Of a stretch of 64,000 nucleotides of DNA, positions 31,379-40,637 are shown one piece after another. The notes beneath the pieces are model-generated. The model saw only the letters and a program-made list of their open reading frames with translations, had not been told where the DNA came from and did not search any database. The number at the start of each line of letters is the position of its first letter. Positions within the stretch are counted from its first letter, which is position 1. The position numbers and the translations under genes are program-made. The DNA is from Brachybacterium tyrofermentans (GTDB taxonomy: Bacteria > Actinomycetota > Actinomycetes > Actinomycetales > Dermabacteraceae), in contig NZ_JABUXW010000008.1 of the NCBI RefSeq assembly GCF_014897585.1, positions 1 to 64,000 on the forward strand, written 5' to 3'.

Positions 31379-31584
31379 GACTCGTCCTCCTTGTCGAAGT
31401 CGGGGCCGAGCTCGATCCGGTCCATGAGGTTCATGACGAAGCCCTCGTCCCTGATGCCGTTGCGCAGGATCATGTCCGCGATACGCGAGCGGGCCTCCAT
31501 ACGGTCGTCATTCACGCCCGCACCCAGCGCAGGCTCACGCTTCGGGATGAACGGGCCGGGGGAGGGGTTCGGGGTGGTGGTCAT
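31375..31584 (-). CDS. Hypothetical phage protein (69 aa)
   Basis: Starts at an ATG at 31584 (MTTTPNPSPGPFIPKREPAL), overlapping the excisionase-like gene. A Pro-rich N-terminus is followed by a helical half (RMEARSRIADMILRNGIRDE) and an acidic end (LGPDFDKEDES). Function unknown. Confidence 0.6.
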   Translation of the reverse strand: MTTTPNPSPGPFIPKREPALGAGVNDDRMEARSRIADMILRNGIRDEGFVMNLMDRIELGPDFDKEDES

Positions 31585-31790
31585 GACGCGTCCTCCATGT
31601 GTCGTTCGATCCAGGCGTCCAGATCGACGCGGCGGAACAGGCGCTTGGTGCGCTTCTCTCCGACCGCGGCGGATGGGATGTAGTCGAGGGGCTCGGTGGT
31701 GCGGGTGCACCGGTCGATCTCGCGCCGGGACACGCGGAGGTAGTCGGCGGCTTCGTCGGCGGTGAAGTGGGTCTGCGTCTTGGTGCTCAT
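31581..31790 (-). CDS. Excisionase-like / MerR-type DNA-binding protein
   Basis: Start at the ATG at 31790 (MSTKTQTHFTADEAADYLRV), overlapping the previous stop. The 69-residue protein is a winged helix of the excisionase/HTH_17 type: FTADEAADYLRVSRREIDRC, a loop (PSAAVGEKRTKRLFRR) and the DLDAWIERH ending. Such proteins direct excision with the integrase or act as small regulators. It lies in the early lytic operon, a suitable place for a recombination directionality factor. Confidence 0.75.
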   Translation of the reverse strand: MSTKTQTHFTADEAADYLRVSRREIDRCTRTTEPLDYIPSAAVGEKRTKRLFRRVDLDAWIERHMEDAS

Positions 31791-31939
31791 CGGTCGCTCC
31801 TGTGCGTCTGGGCGTGGGGGCCTACAACGTCCTCGTAGGCGCCGCGCGCGATGTCGCGGGCGGTCAGGGCGGTCTCGGCTCGGTCGGCTTCGGCCTGCAT
31901 CTGCAGGGCCCACGGCGGGGCCATGTGTGCGGCGCTCAT
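31787..31939 (-). CDS. Small phage protein (50 aa)
   Basis: An ATG at 31939 overlapping the preceding TGA opens 50 codons: MSAAHMAPPWALQMQAEADR, AETALTARDIARGAYEDVV and a polar tail. Helical and Ala-rich. Its stop overlaps the excisionase-like start. Function unknown. Confidence 0.55.
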   Translation of the reverse strand: MSAAHMAPPWALQMQAEADRAETALTARDIARGAYEDVVGPHAQTHRSDR

Positions 31940-32073
31940 GACGCCTGCTCGATCTGGGCGAGCGCGAGATCGAGGAGTGCGTCGAGGTCGTCGGGCTGGA
32001 CGTACGCCTTCTCGTGGAGTTCGCGTGCGTCGGCGGCCTGGTGTCGGAGTCGGATGATCTTCTGGTGGTCCAT
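31936..32073 (-). CDS. Small phage protein (45 aa)
   Basis: An ATG at 32073, downstream of terminator copy 8 and a GAAAGG ribosome site, opens 45 codons: MDHQKIIRLRHQAADARELH, then EKAYVQPDDLDALLDLALAQ. Helical, with a His-rich head. It is the first gene of the early operon after the antirepressor block. Function unknown. Confidence 0.55.
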   Translation of the reverse strand: MDHQKIIRLRHQAADARELHEKAYVQPDDLDALLDLALAQIEQAS

Positions 32074-32088
32074 GGGGGTGCCTTTCTG

Positions 32089-32123
32089 GGCATGAGAGAA
32101 CCCCGCCACCTGCTGTGACGGGG
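32089..32123 (-). terminator. Terminator hairpin with ATGCC cassette, copy 8
   Basis: On the minus strand CCCCG pairs with CGGGG (32101-32123), followed by TTCTCATGCCCAGAAAGG and the start at 32073. The T-run is short. The sequence CATGCCCAGAAA is nearly identical to the operator over the repressor start codon at 33888-33897. Confidence 0.65.
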
Positions 32124-32140
32124 TCGGGGGAGTGCGGGGG

Positions 32141-32464
32141 TTAGAAGCGCTTCATCTCCGCGATCTCGGCTTCGAGACGGGCGATCTTCTCGTCCTTCGT
32201 CTCGTGCAGTCGCCACTCGATATCAGCCATCACGACCTCGGCGGCGACGCCGTTGTAGTCGAGGAGGCTGACCCTGTCGCGGGCGCCGGAGAGGGAGCGG
32301 TACGTCCGGCTCACGGAGGGGGTGAAGAAGTCCTCGCCGGGGAACCTCTGCTCGAACGCCTCGATCGCTCCGGGGTGCGGGGCGTGGTAGCCGGTGACGT
32401 TGACCCGGTAGAGCCGGGTCGGGTGATCGTTGTGGATGTACTCGATGTCGTCTTCGTCGAACAC
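32141..32464 (-). CDS. Hypothetical phage protein (107 aa)
   Basis: Starts at an ATG at 32464 (MFDEDDIEYIHNDHPTRLYR). An N-terminal alpha/beta region (VNVTGYHAPHPGAIEAFEQR, FPGEDFFTPSVSRTYR) and a C-terminal helix (ETKDEKIARLEAEIAEMKRF) likely to form a coiled coil. It follows the antirepressor gene and ends before terminator copy 8. Function unknown. Confidence 0.65.
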   Translation of the reverse strand: MFDEDDIEYIHNDHPTRLYRVNVTGYHAPHPGAIEAFEQRFPGEDFFTPSVSRTYRSLSGARDRVSLLDYNGVAAEVVMADIEWRLHETKDEKIARLEAEIAEMKRF

Positions 32465-32473
32465 GGGGGCTCC

Positions 32474-33265
32474 TCAGGCAGGGATGGCGAATGCGGGCTG
32501 GGCGAGGCCGAGCTTCACGGCGAGCTGCTCGGCGTAGTACTGGCGGATGTAGAGCGTCTGGCGCACCTGGCCGTTGTGGAGGCGGGGCGCGTCATGCTGG
32601 GGGCGAAGGTCGAACCACTCGGAGGTCGCGAGGCCCTGGCGGGAACGCCACTCGTAGACCTTCTCCAGCTCACCCTTGGAGCGGGACCAGCGCTTGCCGA
32701 CGAGCTTCCGTGCGGCGAGGCCGGAGTCGGCAAGGAGGCCTCGGACGGTCGGGCCGGTCGATCCGTACTGGCCGGCGAAGTTGTCGACGGTGACGATGTC
32801 GTCCTGCTCGGAAATGAACCGCTCGTGATAGTCGGCCATCGGCTTCTGCTGCTCGATGGTCGCGGCGAGAGCGAGCTTCTCCTCTTCGGCGTCTGCCGCG
32901 GCTCGCAGTGCCTCGGCGTAGGTGCGGGGGACCTGAGGGGCGGCGACCTCGCGGAGACGCTTCTCGGCGGCAATGAAGTAGCGCCGGATCTCCTGCCCGC
33001 GCTCGGTCCTCTGGACCATCGCGATCTCCTTCGCGGCGTCCAGTGTCAGAGCATGGTCGGTCTGCTCGTAGGAGCGATCTGCGCGGCCCGTGGGTACGGT
33101 TCCAGAAGTGGAAACGTAGTCCTCGCCCTCGATCAGGCCGTAGTCGGCCATGCGCTTGAACCACGTCGTATAGTTCGTCGCGACCTCGAGTCCGGCGTGG
33201 AGTGCGCGGCCGGAGACGGCGATCGTGCCGTCGTCGTTCTGGCTGATGGGGATGAGGTCATTCAT
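32474..33265 (-). CDS. Phage antirepressor (AntA/KilAC type)
   Basis: A 263-residue protein. The N-terminal AntA/AntB-like domain covers about residues 1-105: AVSGRALHAGLEVATNYTTW, FKRMADYGLIEGEDY and the AKEIAMVQRTERGQEIRRYF segment. A short coiled coil follows, then a KilA-C domain at about 140-250 (VDNFAGQYGSTGPTVRGLLA, KRWSRSKGELEKVYEW, VRQTLYIRQYYAEQLA). Antirepressors of this class inactivate phage repressors or bind DNA during induction. It is coupled to the small gene upstream in the operon led by the Cro-like gene. Confidence 0.9.
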   Translation of the reverse strand: MNDLIPISQNDDGTIAVSGRALHAGLEVATNYTTWFKRMADYGLIEGEDYVSTSGTVPTGRADRSYEQTDHALTLDAAKEIAMVQRTERGQEIRRYFIAAEKRLREVAAPQVPRTYAEALRAAADAEEEKLALAATIEQQKPMADYHERFISEQDDIVTVDNFAGQYGSTGPTVRGLLADSGLAARKLVGKRWSRSKGELEKVYEWRSRQGLATSEWFDLRPQHDAPRLHNGQVRQTLYIRQYYAEQLAVKLGLAQPAFAIPA

Positions 33266-33468
33266 GCTGCGGTCTCCATGTTCTTGATGGCGGTGAGGGC
33301 GGTGGGATCACTGCTGATGCCGAGGATCCTGAGCGCACGCTCGAAGTCCTCGACGGTCTGCAGCTTGTCTGCGAGGTGGGCGGTCTTCTTGGCGGCCTTC
33401 TTGACCTGGCCGCGAGATAGAGCGGGGCACATCTCTGCGATGCGCCGCTCGAATCCATGCGTGGACAT
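33262..33468 (-). CDS. Small phage protein (68 aa)
   Basis: Starts at an ATG at 33468 with GGAGA upstream (MSTHGFERRIAEMCPALSRG). Helical and basic (QVKKAAKKTAHLADKLQTVE), overlapping the antirepressor start. It is the second gene of the leftward early operon. It may bind DNA or a partner; no family recognised. Confidence 0.65.
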   Translation of the reverse strand: MSTHGFERRIAEMCPALSRGQVKKAAKKTAHLADKLQTVEDFERALRILGISSDPTALTAIKNMETAA

Positions 33469-33554
33469 GGGGTCTCCTTCGAGGGGGAGCCGTCCGTCGG
33501 GTTGCCAACGGGCCGGTACTGCGGGTGCGGGGTGGGGTGCGCTGTGCGCGGTGG

Positions 33555-33788
33555 TCAGGCGGCGGAGCGGCTGTGCTCGACGGCGCTGTTCTCTGCGAGG
33601 GAGAGGACCAGGGGAGTGGACACTTCGAGTGTCCGGGCGATGCGGCGGAGCTGGGTGACTGTGAAGTCGCCGTCCGCGAGGTGTCGCCGGAGGGTGGTGT
33701 TCGGAATGCCGGAGGCCTGTGCGAGGCCGTGGGTGCTGAATCCCTTAGACTGGATCAGCTCGGTGAGGGGTGTCTGTGTGGTTGCCAT
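33555..33788 (-). CDS. Cro-like helix-turn-helix protein
   Basis: A 77-residue XRE-type regulator: LTELIQSKGFSTHGLAQASG, IPNTTLRRHLADGDFTV and TQLRRIARTLEVS make the standard four-helix DNA-binding domain. It is the first gene of the leftward early operon and diverges from the repressor at 33895. This placement suits a Cro-like protein that switches off the repressor on induction. Confidence 0.85.
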   Translation of the reverse strand: MATTQTPLTELIQSKGFSTHGLAQASGIPNTTLRRHLADGDFTVTQLRRIARTLEVSTPLVLSLAENSAVEHSRSAA

Positions 33789-33790
33789 GT

Positions 33791-33897
33791 GGACAACAGT
33801 ACGGATGCCAGACGGTCAACGCAACCGGCGTTATACGAATGTTCCTTAGTAGCCGCTCTGGCATACGTTGTTGTCCGCGTGGTACATTTCTGGCATG
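33791..33897. promoter_or_regulatory. Immunity-region operators and divergent promoters
   Basis: Three sites share the core ATGCCAGA. An arm at 33791-33815 (GGACAACA, then ATGCCAGACGG) is repeated in inverted orientation at 33853-33876 (CCG, TCTGGCAT, TTGTTGTCC). A third inverted core TTCTGGCATG at 33888-33897 covers the repressor start codon. The symmetric pair lies between the diverging Cro-like and repressor genes. On the leftward side a TTGCGT-17-TACTGT pair could be a promoter with the operator inside its spacer. Binding by the repressor is inferred. Confidence 0.7.
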
Positions 33898-34143
33898 ACA
33901 GAAGACGAGAAGTACCTACGCGCTGTTGGCCAGCAACTACGGGCAGAGATTGCCGCCTCCGGTCGAAGTGCAGCCTCAGTGGCGCGCATGATCGACATGG
34001 ATAAGACGCAGCTGCACCGCTACCTGCACGGCACCCGCGACATACCGTCAACCACGCTCAAGCGCATCTGTGCTGCGATCGGCATCACACCCGCAGTCGT
34101 CCTCGACCGCGCAGAACAGCGCATGGACGCGGACTCCGAGTAG
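33895..34143 (+). CDS. Immunity repressor (XRE family)
   Basis: Start at the ATG at 33895 (MTEDEKYLRAVGQQLRAEIA). The 82-residue protein is a single XRE helix-turn-helix domain: SGRSAASVARMIDMDKTQLH, RYLHGTRDIPSTTLKRI, AAIGITPAVVL. It is the only plus-strand regulator in the phage, as expected of a repressor made in the lysogen. Its start codon overlaps one operator copy, which would allow autoregulation. It lacks a C-terminal LexA-like protease domain, so induction may go through the antirepressor. Confidence 0.85.
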   Translation: MTEDEKYLRAVGQQLRAEIAASGRSAASVARMIDMDKTQLHRYLHGTRDIPSTTLKRICAAIGITPAVVLDRAEQRMDADSE

Positions 34144-34201
34144 ACGAGCTTCGCGGGCCAGCTCCAGCACCGACGCAGGCTTCATGGGCTCCCCCTAGTG
34201 T

Positions 34202-34217
34202 TCGAACGTGTGTTCGA
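34202..34217. promoter_or_regulatory. LexA/SOS box
   Basis: The sequence TCGAAC-GTGT-GTTCGA is an exact match to the actinobacterial SOS box TCGAAC-N4-GTTCGA. It is flanked by a 9-bp inverted repeat (GGGCTCCCC / GGGGAGCCC). A TATAAC hexamer at 34255-34260 could be the -10 of a promoter for the plus-strand gene at 34292. LexA is known to bind this motif in mycobacteria and relatives. Confidence 0.8.
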
Positions 34218-34291
34218 ATCCTACGGGGAGCCCCCGACACTACTGGTCAGTACCTATAACTTTCTGGACACGACTCCACAGGAGGCCCGCC

Positions 34292-34591
34292 GTGGGCATC
34301 ATAATCTTCTTCGTCCTCGCCATCATCGCCGGCGTCTGTCTTGCTGGCTGGCTCGCCATCGCGCTGATCATCGGCACCAGTCGAGCCCAGAAGAAGGCTC
34401 TGGCCAACGCACCCGCGATCCTCGACGAGGCGTTCGACGGCCAAGACGACGTCGTCTTCAAGATCAACATGGAGTCTCTGCCCTTCGAGGACGTCGTGCT
34501 CGGCGCAAAGAAGCGCGGATACAAGCTGGCCTCTCAGTCGAAGGACACCGAGCACTCCCAGACGCTCATCTTCGAGCGCGCCGCAGTCTGA
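34292..34591 (+). CDS. SOS-linked small membrane protein
   Basis: Start taken at the GTG at 34292, with AGGAGG seven bases upstream; the frame upstream has no coding character. The 99-residue product has one strong membrane helix at about residues 2-25 (GIIIFFVLAIIAGVCLAGWL, then AIALIIG) and a soluble C-terminal domain (KALANAPAILDEAFDGQDDV; ISMESLPF-like segment; YKLASQSKDTEHSQTLIFER). It is a monocistronic gene between the repressor and the convergent integrase, under a perfect SOS box, so it is probably induced by DNA damage. Function unknown. Confidence 0.75.
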   Translation: MGIIIFFVLAIIAGVCLAGWLAIALIIGTSRAQKKALANAPAILDEAFDGQDDVVFKINMESLPFEDVVLGAKKRGYKLASQSKDTEHSQTLIFERAAV

Positions 34592-34603
34592 GGACACAAC
34601 GAA

Positions 34604-34635
34604 AGCCCCCTCCCGCCGATCTGGCGAGAGGGGGC
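34604..34635. terminator. Bidirectional terminator between the SOS gene and integrase
   Basis: AGCCCCCTC...GCC pairs with GGC...GAGGGGGCT over 34604-34635, a 14-bp interrupted stem with a short loop. On the minus strand it is followed by TTTCG. It lies between the convergent stops at 34591 and 34646. Confidence 0.75.
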
Positions 34636-34645
34636 TGCGTGCATG

Positions 34646-35914
34646 TCAGGCGCTGAGCTGCAGGCGTTCGGCAACGCCGTCGAGCGCGGTGCGCATCATG
34701 TCCAGGTCGGTGTGCATGTAGGTGCGGCTGGACAGGACCGAGCTGTGCCCCATGATCGCGATGATGACCTGGGTGTCGACGCGCATCGCGAGCAGGATGC
34801 TCGCCGTCGCGTGCCGGGCCTCGTGGACGTGATAGAACCGCCCGCCGGGATGGGAAACGCCCGCGGCCTTCTGCAGGGTGTGGAACTCGAGTCGGTCGGC
34901 TTCCTTCTCGCGAACGCCGCCGTCGGGCGCCGGCCACACCAGGCCGAGGGCGGACTTCGGGGCGACGAGACGCCACTGCCGGAGGGCCTCGACCATCCAT
35001 GGCACGAGTGGGATCAGGCGCTTGCCGGCGCGGGTCTTCGGTCGGATCCAGTGCCAGCGGCCGGCCATCTGCACGTACTCGTAACCGTCGGGGACGCGGA
35101 ACTGTCGCGAGTGGCATGCCGCGCCGCGCTTCTTCCCGCATGTCGGCTTCTCGGGGTCGTCCGAGCAGCGGTGCTCGTAGACGAGCTCCTGTTGCTGCCA
35201 GGACACGTCGATCACGCCCGCCTCGAGGTTGACGCGGTCCCAGGTGAGGCCGAGTGCTTCGCCCTGTCGGATGCCGTTGAGGATCGCGGCGACCCAGCGG
35301 GAGGCGTACGGGTCTGTCTCGGCGGCCTTGAGGATCAGGAGGGCCTCGTCGACGGGAATGTCGGTCCGGTCCGATACGCCCTTCGTGGGCGCGTCTACGA
35401 GGAACAGGCGGTGCGAGATCGAGTAGCCCTCGACGGATGCCGCCTTGAGTGCGGCGGTGATGACCTCGTGGGAGCGGCGCACGGTCGACTGTCCCGGTGC
35501 GGGCTTCCCGGGCTTGCCCTTCTTGATCGCGGCCGTGATCTTGCGGAGGTCGGCGGGGGTGAGCTCGGACAGCTTGCGCGCACCGATCGCAGGGATGATC
35601 CAGCGGCGGCACATGGATGCGTCGTCGGTGTACGTCTTCGGCGCGACCCTGGTCTTGCGGATGGGGAGCCAGATGTTCAGCCATCGGGCGACGGTCATCT
35701 TCGGGTCGATGCCCTCGTCCTCTTCGGTCTTGCGGTTCCTGATCGCGCTATTGAGCGCGGCGCGGGCCTTATCCTCGGTGGTCGCGGAGACGGACTTGTA
35801 GGCGACGCTGCCGGAGGTGGTGAAGCCGTTGCGGTAGCGGCCGATCCAGCGGCCGTCCTTCCGCTGATAGACGGTGCCGGTTCCCACTTGCCGGCGCTTC
35901 TTCTCCTTGGCCAC
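34646..35914 (-). CDS. Tyrosine recombinase / phage integrase
   Basis: Start taken at the GTG at 35914 (AKEKKRRQVGTGTVYQRKDG) with GAGGGGG upstream; an upstream start at 35956 would add 14 residues. The 422-residue protein has an arm-binding N-terminus, a SAM-like core-binding domain (ARWLNIWLPIRKTRVAPKTY) and a catalytic domain with the expected residues: GIRQGEALGL (Arg), HEARHATAS (His-x-x-Arg), GHSSVLSSRTYMHTD (His and nucleophile Tyr). A Cys-rich insert (HRCSDDPEKPTC) is common in actinobacterial integrases. It lies beside the tRNA-Val attachment site, which it should use. Confidence 0.95.
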   Translation of the reverse strand: MAKEKKRRQVGTGTVYQRKDGRWIGRYRNGFTTSGSVAYKSVSATTEDKARAALNSAIRNRKTEEDEGIDPKMTVARWLNIWLPIRKTRVAPKTYTDDASMCRRWIIPAIGARKLSELTPADLRKITAAIKKGKPGKPAPGQSTVRRSHEVITAALKAASVEGYSISHRLFLVDAPTKGVSDRTDIPVDEALLILKAAETDPYASRWVAAILNGIRQGEALGLTWDRVNLEAGVIDVSWQQQELVYEHRCSDDPEKPTCGKKRGAACHSRQFRVPDGYEYVQMAGRWHWIRPKTRAGKRLIPLVPWMVEALRQWRLVAPKSALGLVWPAPDGGVREKEADRLEFHTLQKAAGVSHPGGRFYHVHEARHATASILLAMRVDTQVIIAIMGHSSVLSSRTYMHTDLDMMRTALDGVAERLQLSA

Positions 35915-36027
35915 TGCATCCCCCTCGAGTGTGTTTGTTGGTGTGTTCACAAACATTCTAGAGCGTGCACGCCCATTCGGCTGTATGCGCAGGTCATAGG
36001 CGTTTCCGGCTCTCCCTCAGATTGTAG

Positions 36028-38395
<2,368 letters not shown>

Positions 38396-38396
<1 letters not shown>

Positions 38397-39247
38397 TGCC
38401 TGAGCTGTCTGCGACCGTCGGCTCCGTCACCGGGATCCTGGAGGGGGCGTTCCCGCTCGCCTGGGCGGAGGACTGGGACCGCGTGGGCCTGGTGCTCGGG
38501 CGGCGCACCGCCGAGGTCACCCGGGTGCTGCTGGCCGTCGATCCCACGGTCGCCGTGGCCCGGGAGGCGGTCGACCTCGGAGCGCAGCTGCTGATCACCC
38601 ACCATCCGCTGCTGCTGCGGGGCGCGAGCTTCCTGCCGGCGGATCAGGGCAAGGGCGCAGTGGTCACCGATCTGCTGCGAGCCGGCACCGCTCTGTGGTG
38701 CGGGCACACCAACGTGGACCGGTCCACCCGCGGCACCGTCGGGGCCTGGATTTGCGCCCTCGACCTCCGCGATGCGCGCCCGCTGGCACCGGGTCGTGAG
38801 GCCGACGACGGCGCCCACGGCTCGGCACTGTTCGGTCTCGGTGCGGTCGGTGCTCTCCCGGCCCCGACGACCGTCGCAGCCCTGACCTCCGCGGTCGCCG
38901 ACATCGTCCCGGCCACCGCGCGCGGCATCGTGCACACCGGGGATCCCGAGCGCGAGGTCCGCACGGTGGCCGTGTGCCCCGGCGCCGGAGACTCCTTCCT
39001 GGAGGCTGCCGTCGCCGCCGAGGTCGATGCGTACATCACCTCGGATCTGCGGCATCATCCCGCGCTCGAGCATCTGGAGACCGCCGCGGATCACCTCGCC
39101 GTGCCCGCACTCGTCGACGTCCCCCATGCGGCGAGCGAGGCCCTCTGGCTGCCTCTCGCGCAGGAGCTGCTCGCGGAGACCGCCCCGGAGCTGGATGTGC
39201 TGATCAGCGAGCAGACCACGGATCCGTGGGGCGGCCGCGCCGGCTGA
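38396..39247 (+). CDS. NIF3/DUF34-family dinuclear metal protein
   Basis: Start ATG at 38396 overlaps the sufU stop. The 283-residue protein carries the NIF3-like metal ligands: LITHHPLLLRG, CGHTNVDR, DLRHHPALEHLE and DVPHAASEAL. A middle insertion (residues about 130-200) is typical of the longer actinobacterial forms. The family has a dinuclear metal centre; a GTP cyclohydrolase-like activity has been reported for some members but the physiological role is unsettled. It forms one operon with sufS and sufU. Confidence 0.92.
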
Positions 39248-39267
39248 GGACACCCATCCCGCCGAAC

Positions 39268-40047
39268 TCAGCCCACCCGGTCCACGACGACCAGCCGGTC
39301 GCCGTCGAGCTCGACCTGCAGCGCAGCGCCGAACGCGGCACGGACCACGTCGACGACCTCGTCGGCCGTCGTCGGAGTGTGCTCGGCCTGCACGAGCGCG
39401 CGGGTGACGAGCCCGCGGTACCGCTTCGCATCGTGGGAGATCACCTTCCGCACTCCGCCGCGCTCCTGCACGGGGGACACCTCCAGCACCCGCACGTCGC
39501 CCCCGCTGCGCATCGTCATCATCGAGCGATACGAACCGGACCGGCTGTCGATGACCAGCGGCGAGCCGCTGATCGCGAGCTCGGTGCGCAGGCGTGCGGC
39601 CACCGGCTTCAGGCGGGGCGCCCACCAGGATCCCGCTTTGCCCAGGCGCGACACGGTCGAGGCGGCCGACAGCCGGTAGGCCGGGATCCGGTCGGTCGCC
39701 GCGTCCACGAGTCCGAACAGCGCGCTCTGCACGAGGATCCGTCGGTCGTCGCCGAGGTCGTGGGTGGGTTCCAGCTGGTCGTAGAGGACCCCGGAGTACA
39801 CGCTCAGCGGCGCGTCCGTCGGCTCCTCCTCGAGCTGCGCCATCCGCTCCACGAGCTCGGGGGAGGAGGCCGGGACGCCGAGCTTGTCCGCTCCGCCATG
39901 GGCCGCGGCGGTGCGCACAGCGGCGCGCAGCATCATGCGGCGGGAGTCGGTGAGCTCCGGCATCCCGAACGCGTCGAGATCGAGCGGCGCGGCCTCCGCG
40001 CGCACCGGGCGGGTCTTGGTCTCCGAAGGGGGAAGCAGGATCAGCAC
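39268..40047 (-). CDS. yaaA: Peroxide stress protein YaaA (DUF328)
   Basis: Start taken at the GTG at 40047, giving LILLPPSETK at the N-terminus, the hallmark of the YaaA/DUF328 family; longer upstream frames are unlikely. The 259-residue product also has LYSGVLYDQL-like (VYSGVLYDQLEP), SALFGLVDAATDRIPAYRL and a late VISHDAKRYRGLVTRAL segment. YaaA in E. coli limits intracellular iron during peroxide stress. It is convergent with the NIF3 gene, 20 bases apart. Confidence 0.9.
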   Translation of the reverse strand: MLILLPPSETKTRPVRAEAAPLDLDAFGMPELTDSRRMMLRAAVRTAAAHGGADKLGVPASSPELVERMAQLEEEPTDAPLSVYSGVLYDQLEPTHDLGDDRRILVQSALFGLVDAATDRIPAYRLSAASTVSRLGKAGSWWAPRLKPVAARLRTELAISGSPLVIDSRSGSYRSMMTMRSGGDVRVLEVSPVQERGGVRKVISHDAKRYRGLVTRALVQAEHTPTTADEVVDVVRAAFGAALQVELDGDRLVVVDRVG

Positions 40048-40171
40048 TGCACCATTCTCGGTCGCGGCCACCCGATCCGCGTTCCCGGACCCGCGAGACC
40101 TTCCGCACGTCAGGGCGTGGGGAGCGCTGATCGTGATGGCGGCCGACGGCACGGATCAGCGTAGACTCCGG

Positions 40172-40545
40172 GGCGGACCAGTCGGCCGGGCAGTCGCGTC
40201 CTCGGGGCTCACGCCTCGGGGCCGAGGAAAGTCCGGGCTCCATCCGGCACGGTGGTGGGTAACGCCCACCCGGAGTGATCCGCGGGACAGTGCCACAGAG
40301 AGCAGACCGCCGCCAGCGCCCCTCGGGACGCCGGCGGTAAGGGTGAAAGGGTGGTGTAAGAGACCACCGCGGCCTCGGTGACGAGGTCGGCACGGTAAAC
40401 CCCACCGGGAGCAAGGTCAGACAGGGAATGTTCGAGGGCGCCGGCCCGAGTTCCCGGGTAGACCGCTGGAGGTCGTCGGCAACGGCGATGCGAGATGGAT
40501 GGCTGCCGATAACAGAACCCGGCTTACAGGCCGGCTGGTCCGCCC
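40172..40545 (+). ncRNA. rnpB: RNase P RNA (type A)
   Basis: The conserved RNase P RNA blocks are present in order: the P1 5' strand GCGGACCAG, the CR-I segment GAGGAAAGTCCGGGCTCC at about 40215, GGGTGAAAGGGTGGTGTAAG (P15/P16 region), CGGTAAACCCCACC, AGATGGATGGC, and the 3' motif ACAGAACCCGGCTTACAG followed by the P1 3' strand CTGGTCCGC. It is the catalytic RNA that matures tRNA 5' ends. End points are set by P1 pairing and may be off by a few bases. Confidence 0.96.
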
Positions 40546-40552
40546 TACGTCC

Positions 40553-40588
40553 TGACCCGGGCCGCGCATCCGTGCGCGTCCCGGGTCA
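40553..40588 (+). terminator. Terminator of RNase P RNA
   Basis: TGACCCGGG pairs with CCCGGGTCA across a GCGC-rich loop, directly after the RNase P 3' end. There is no T-run, which is common in high-GC hosts. Confidence 0.75.
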
Positions 40589-40637
40589 GCGGGGACTCCT
40601 CTCGGCGAGGCCCCCGTCGAGGACCTCCTTCGACGAG

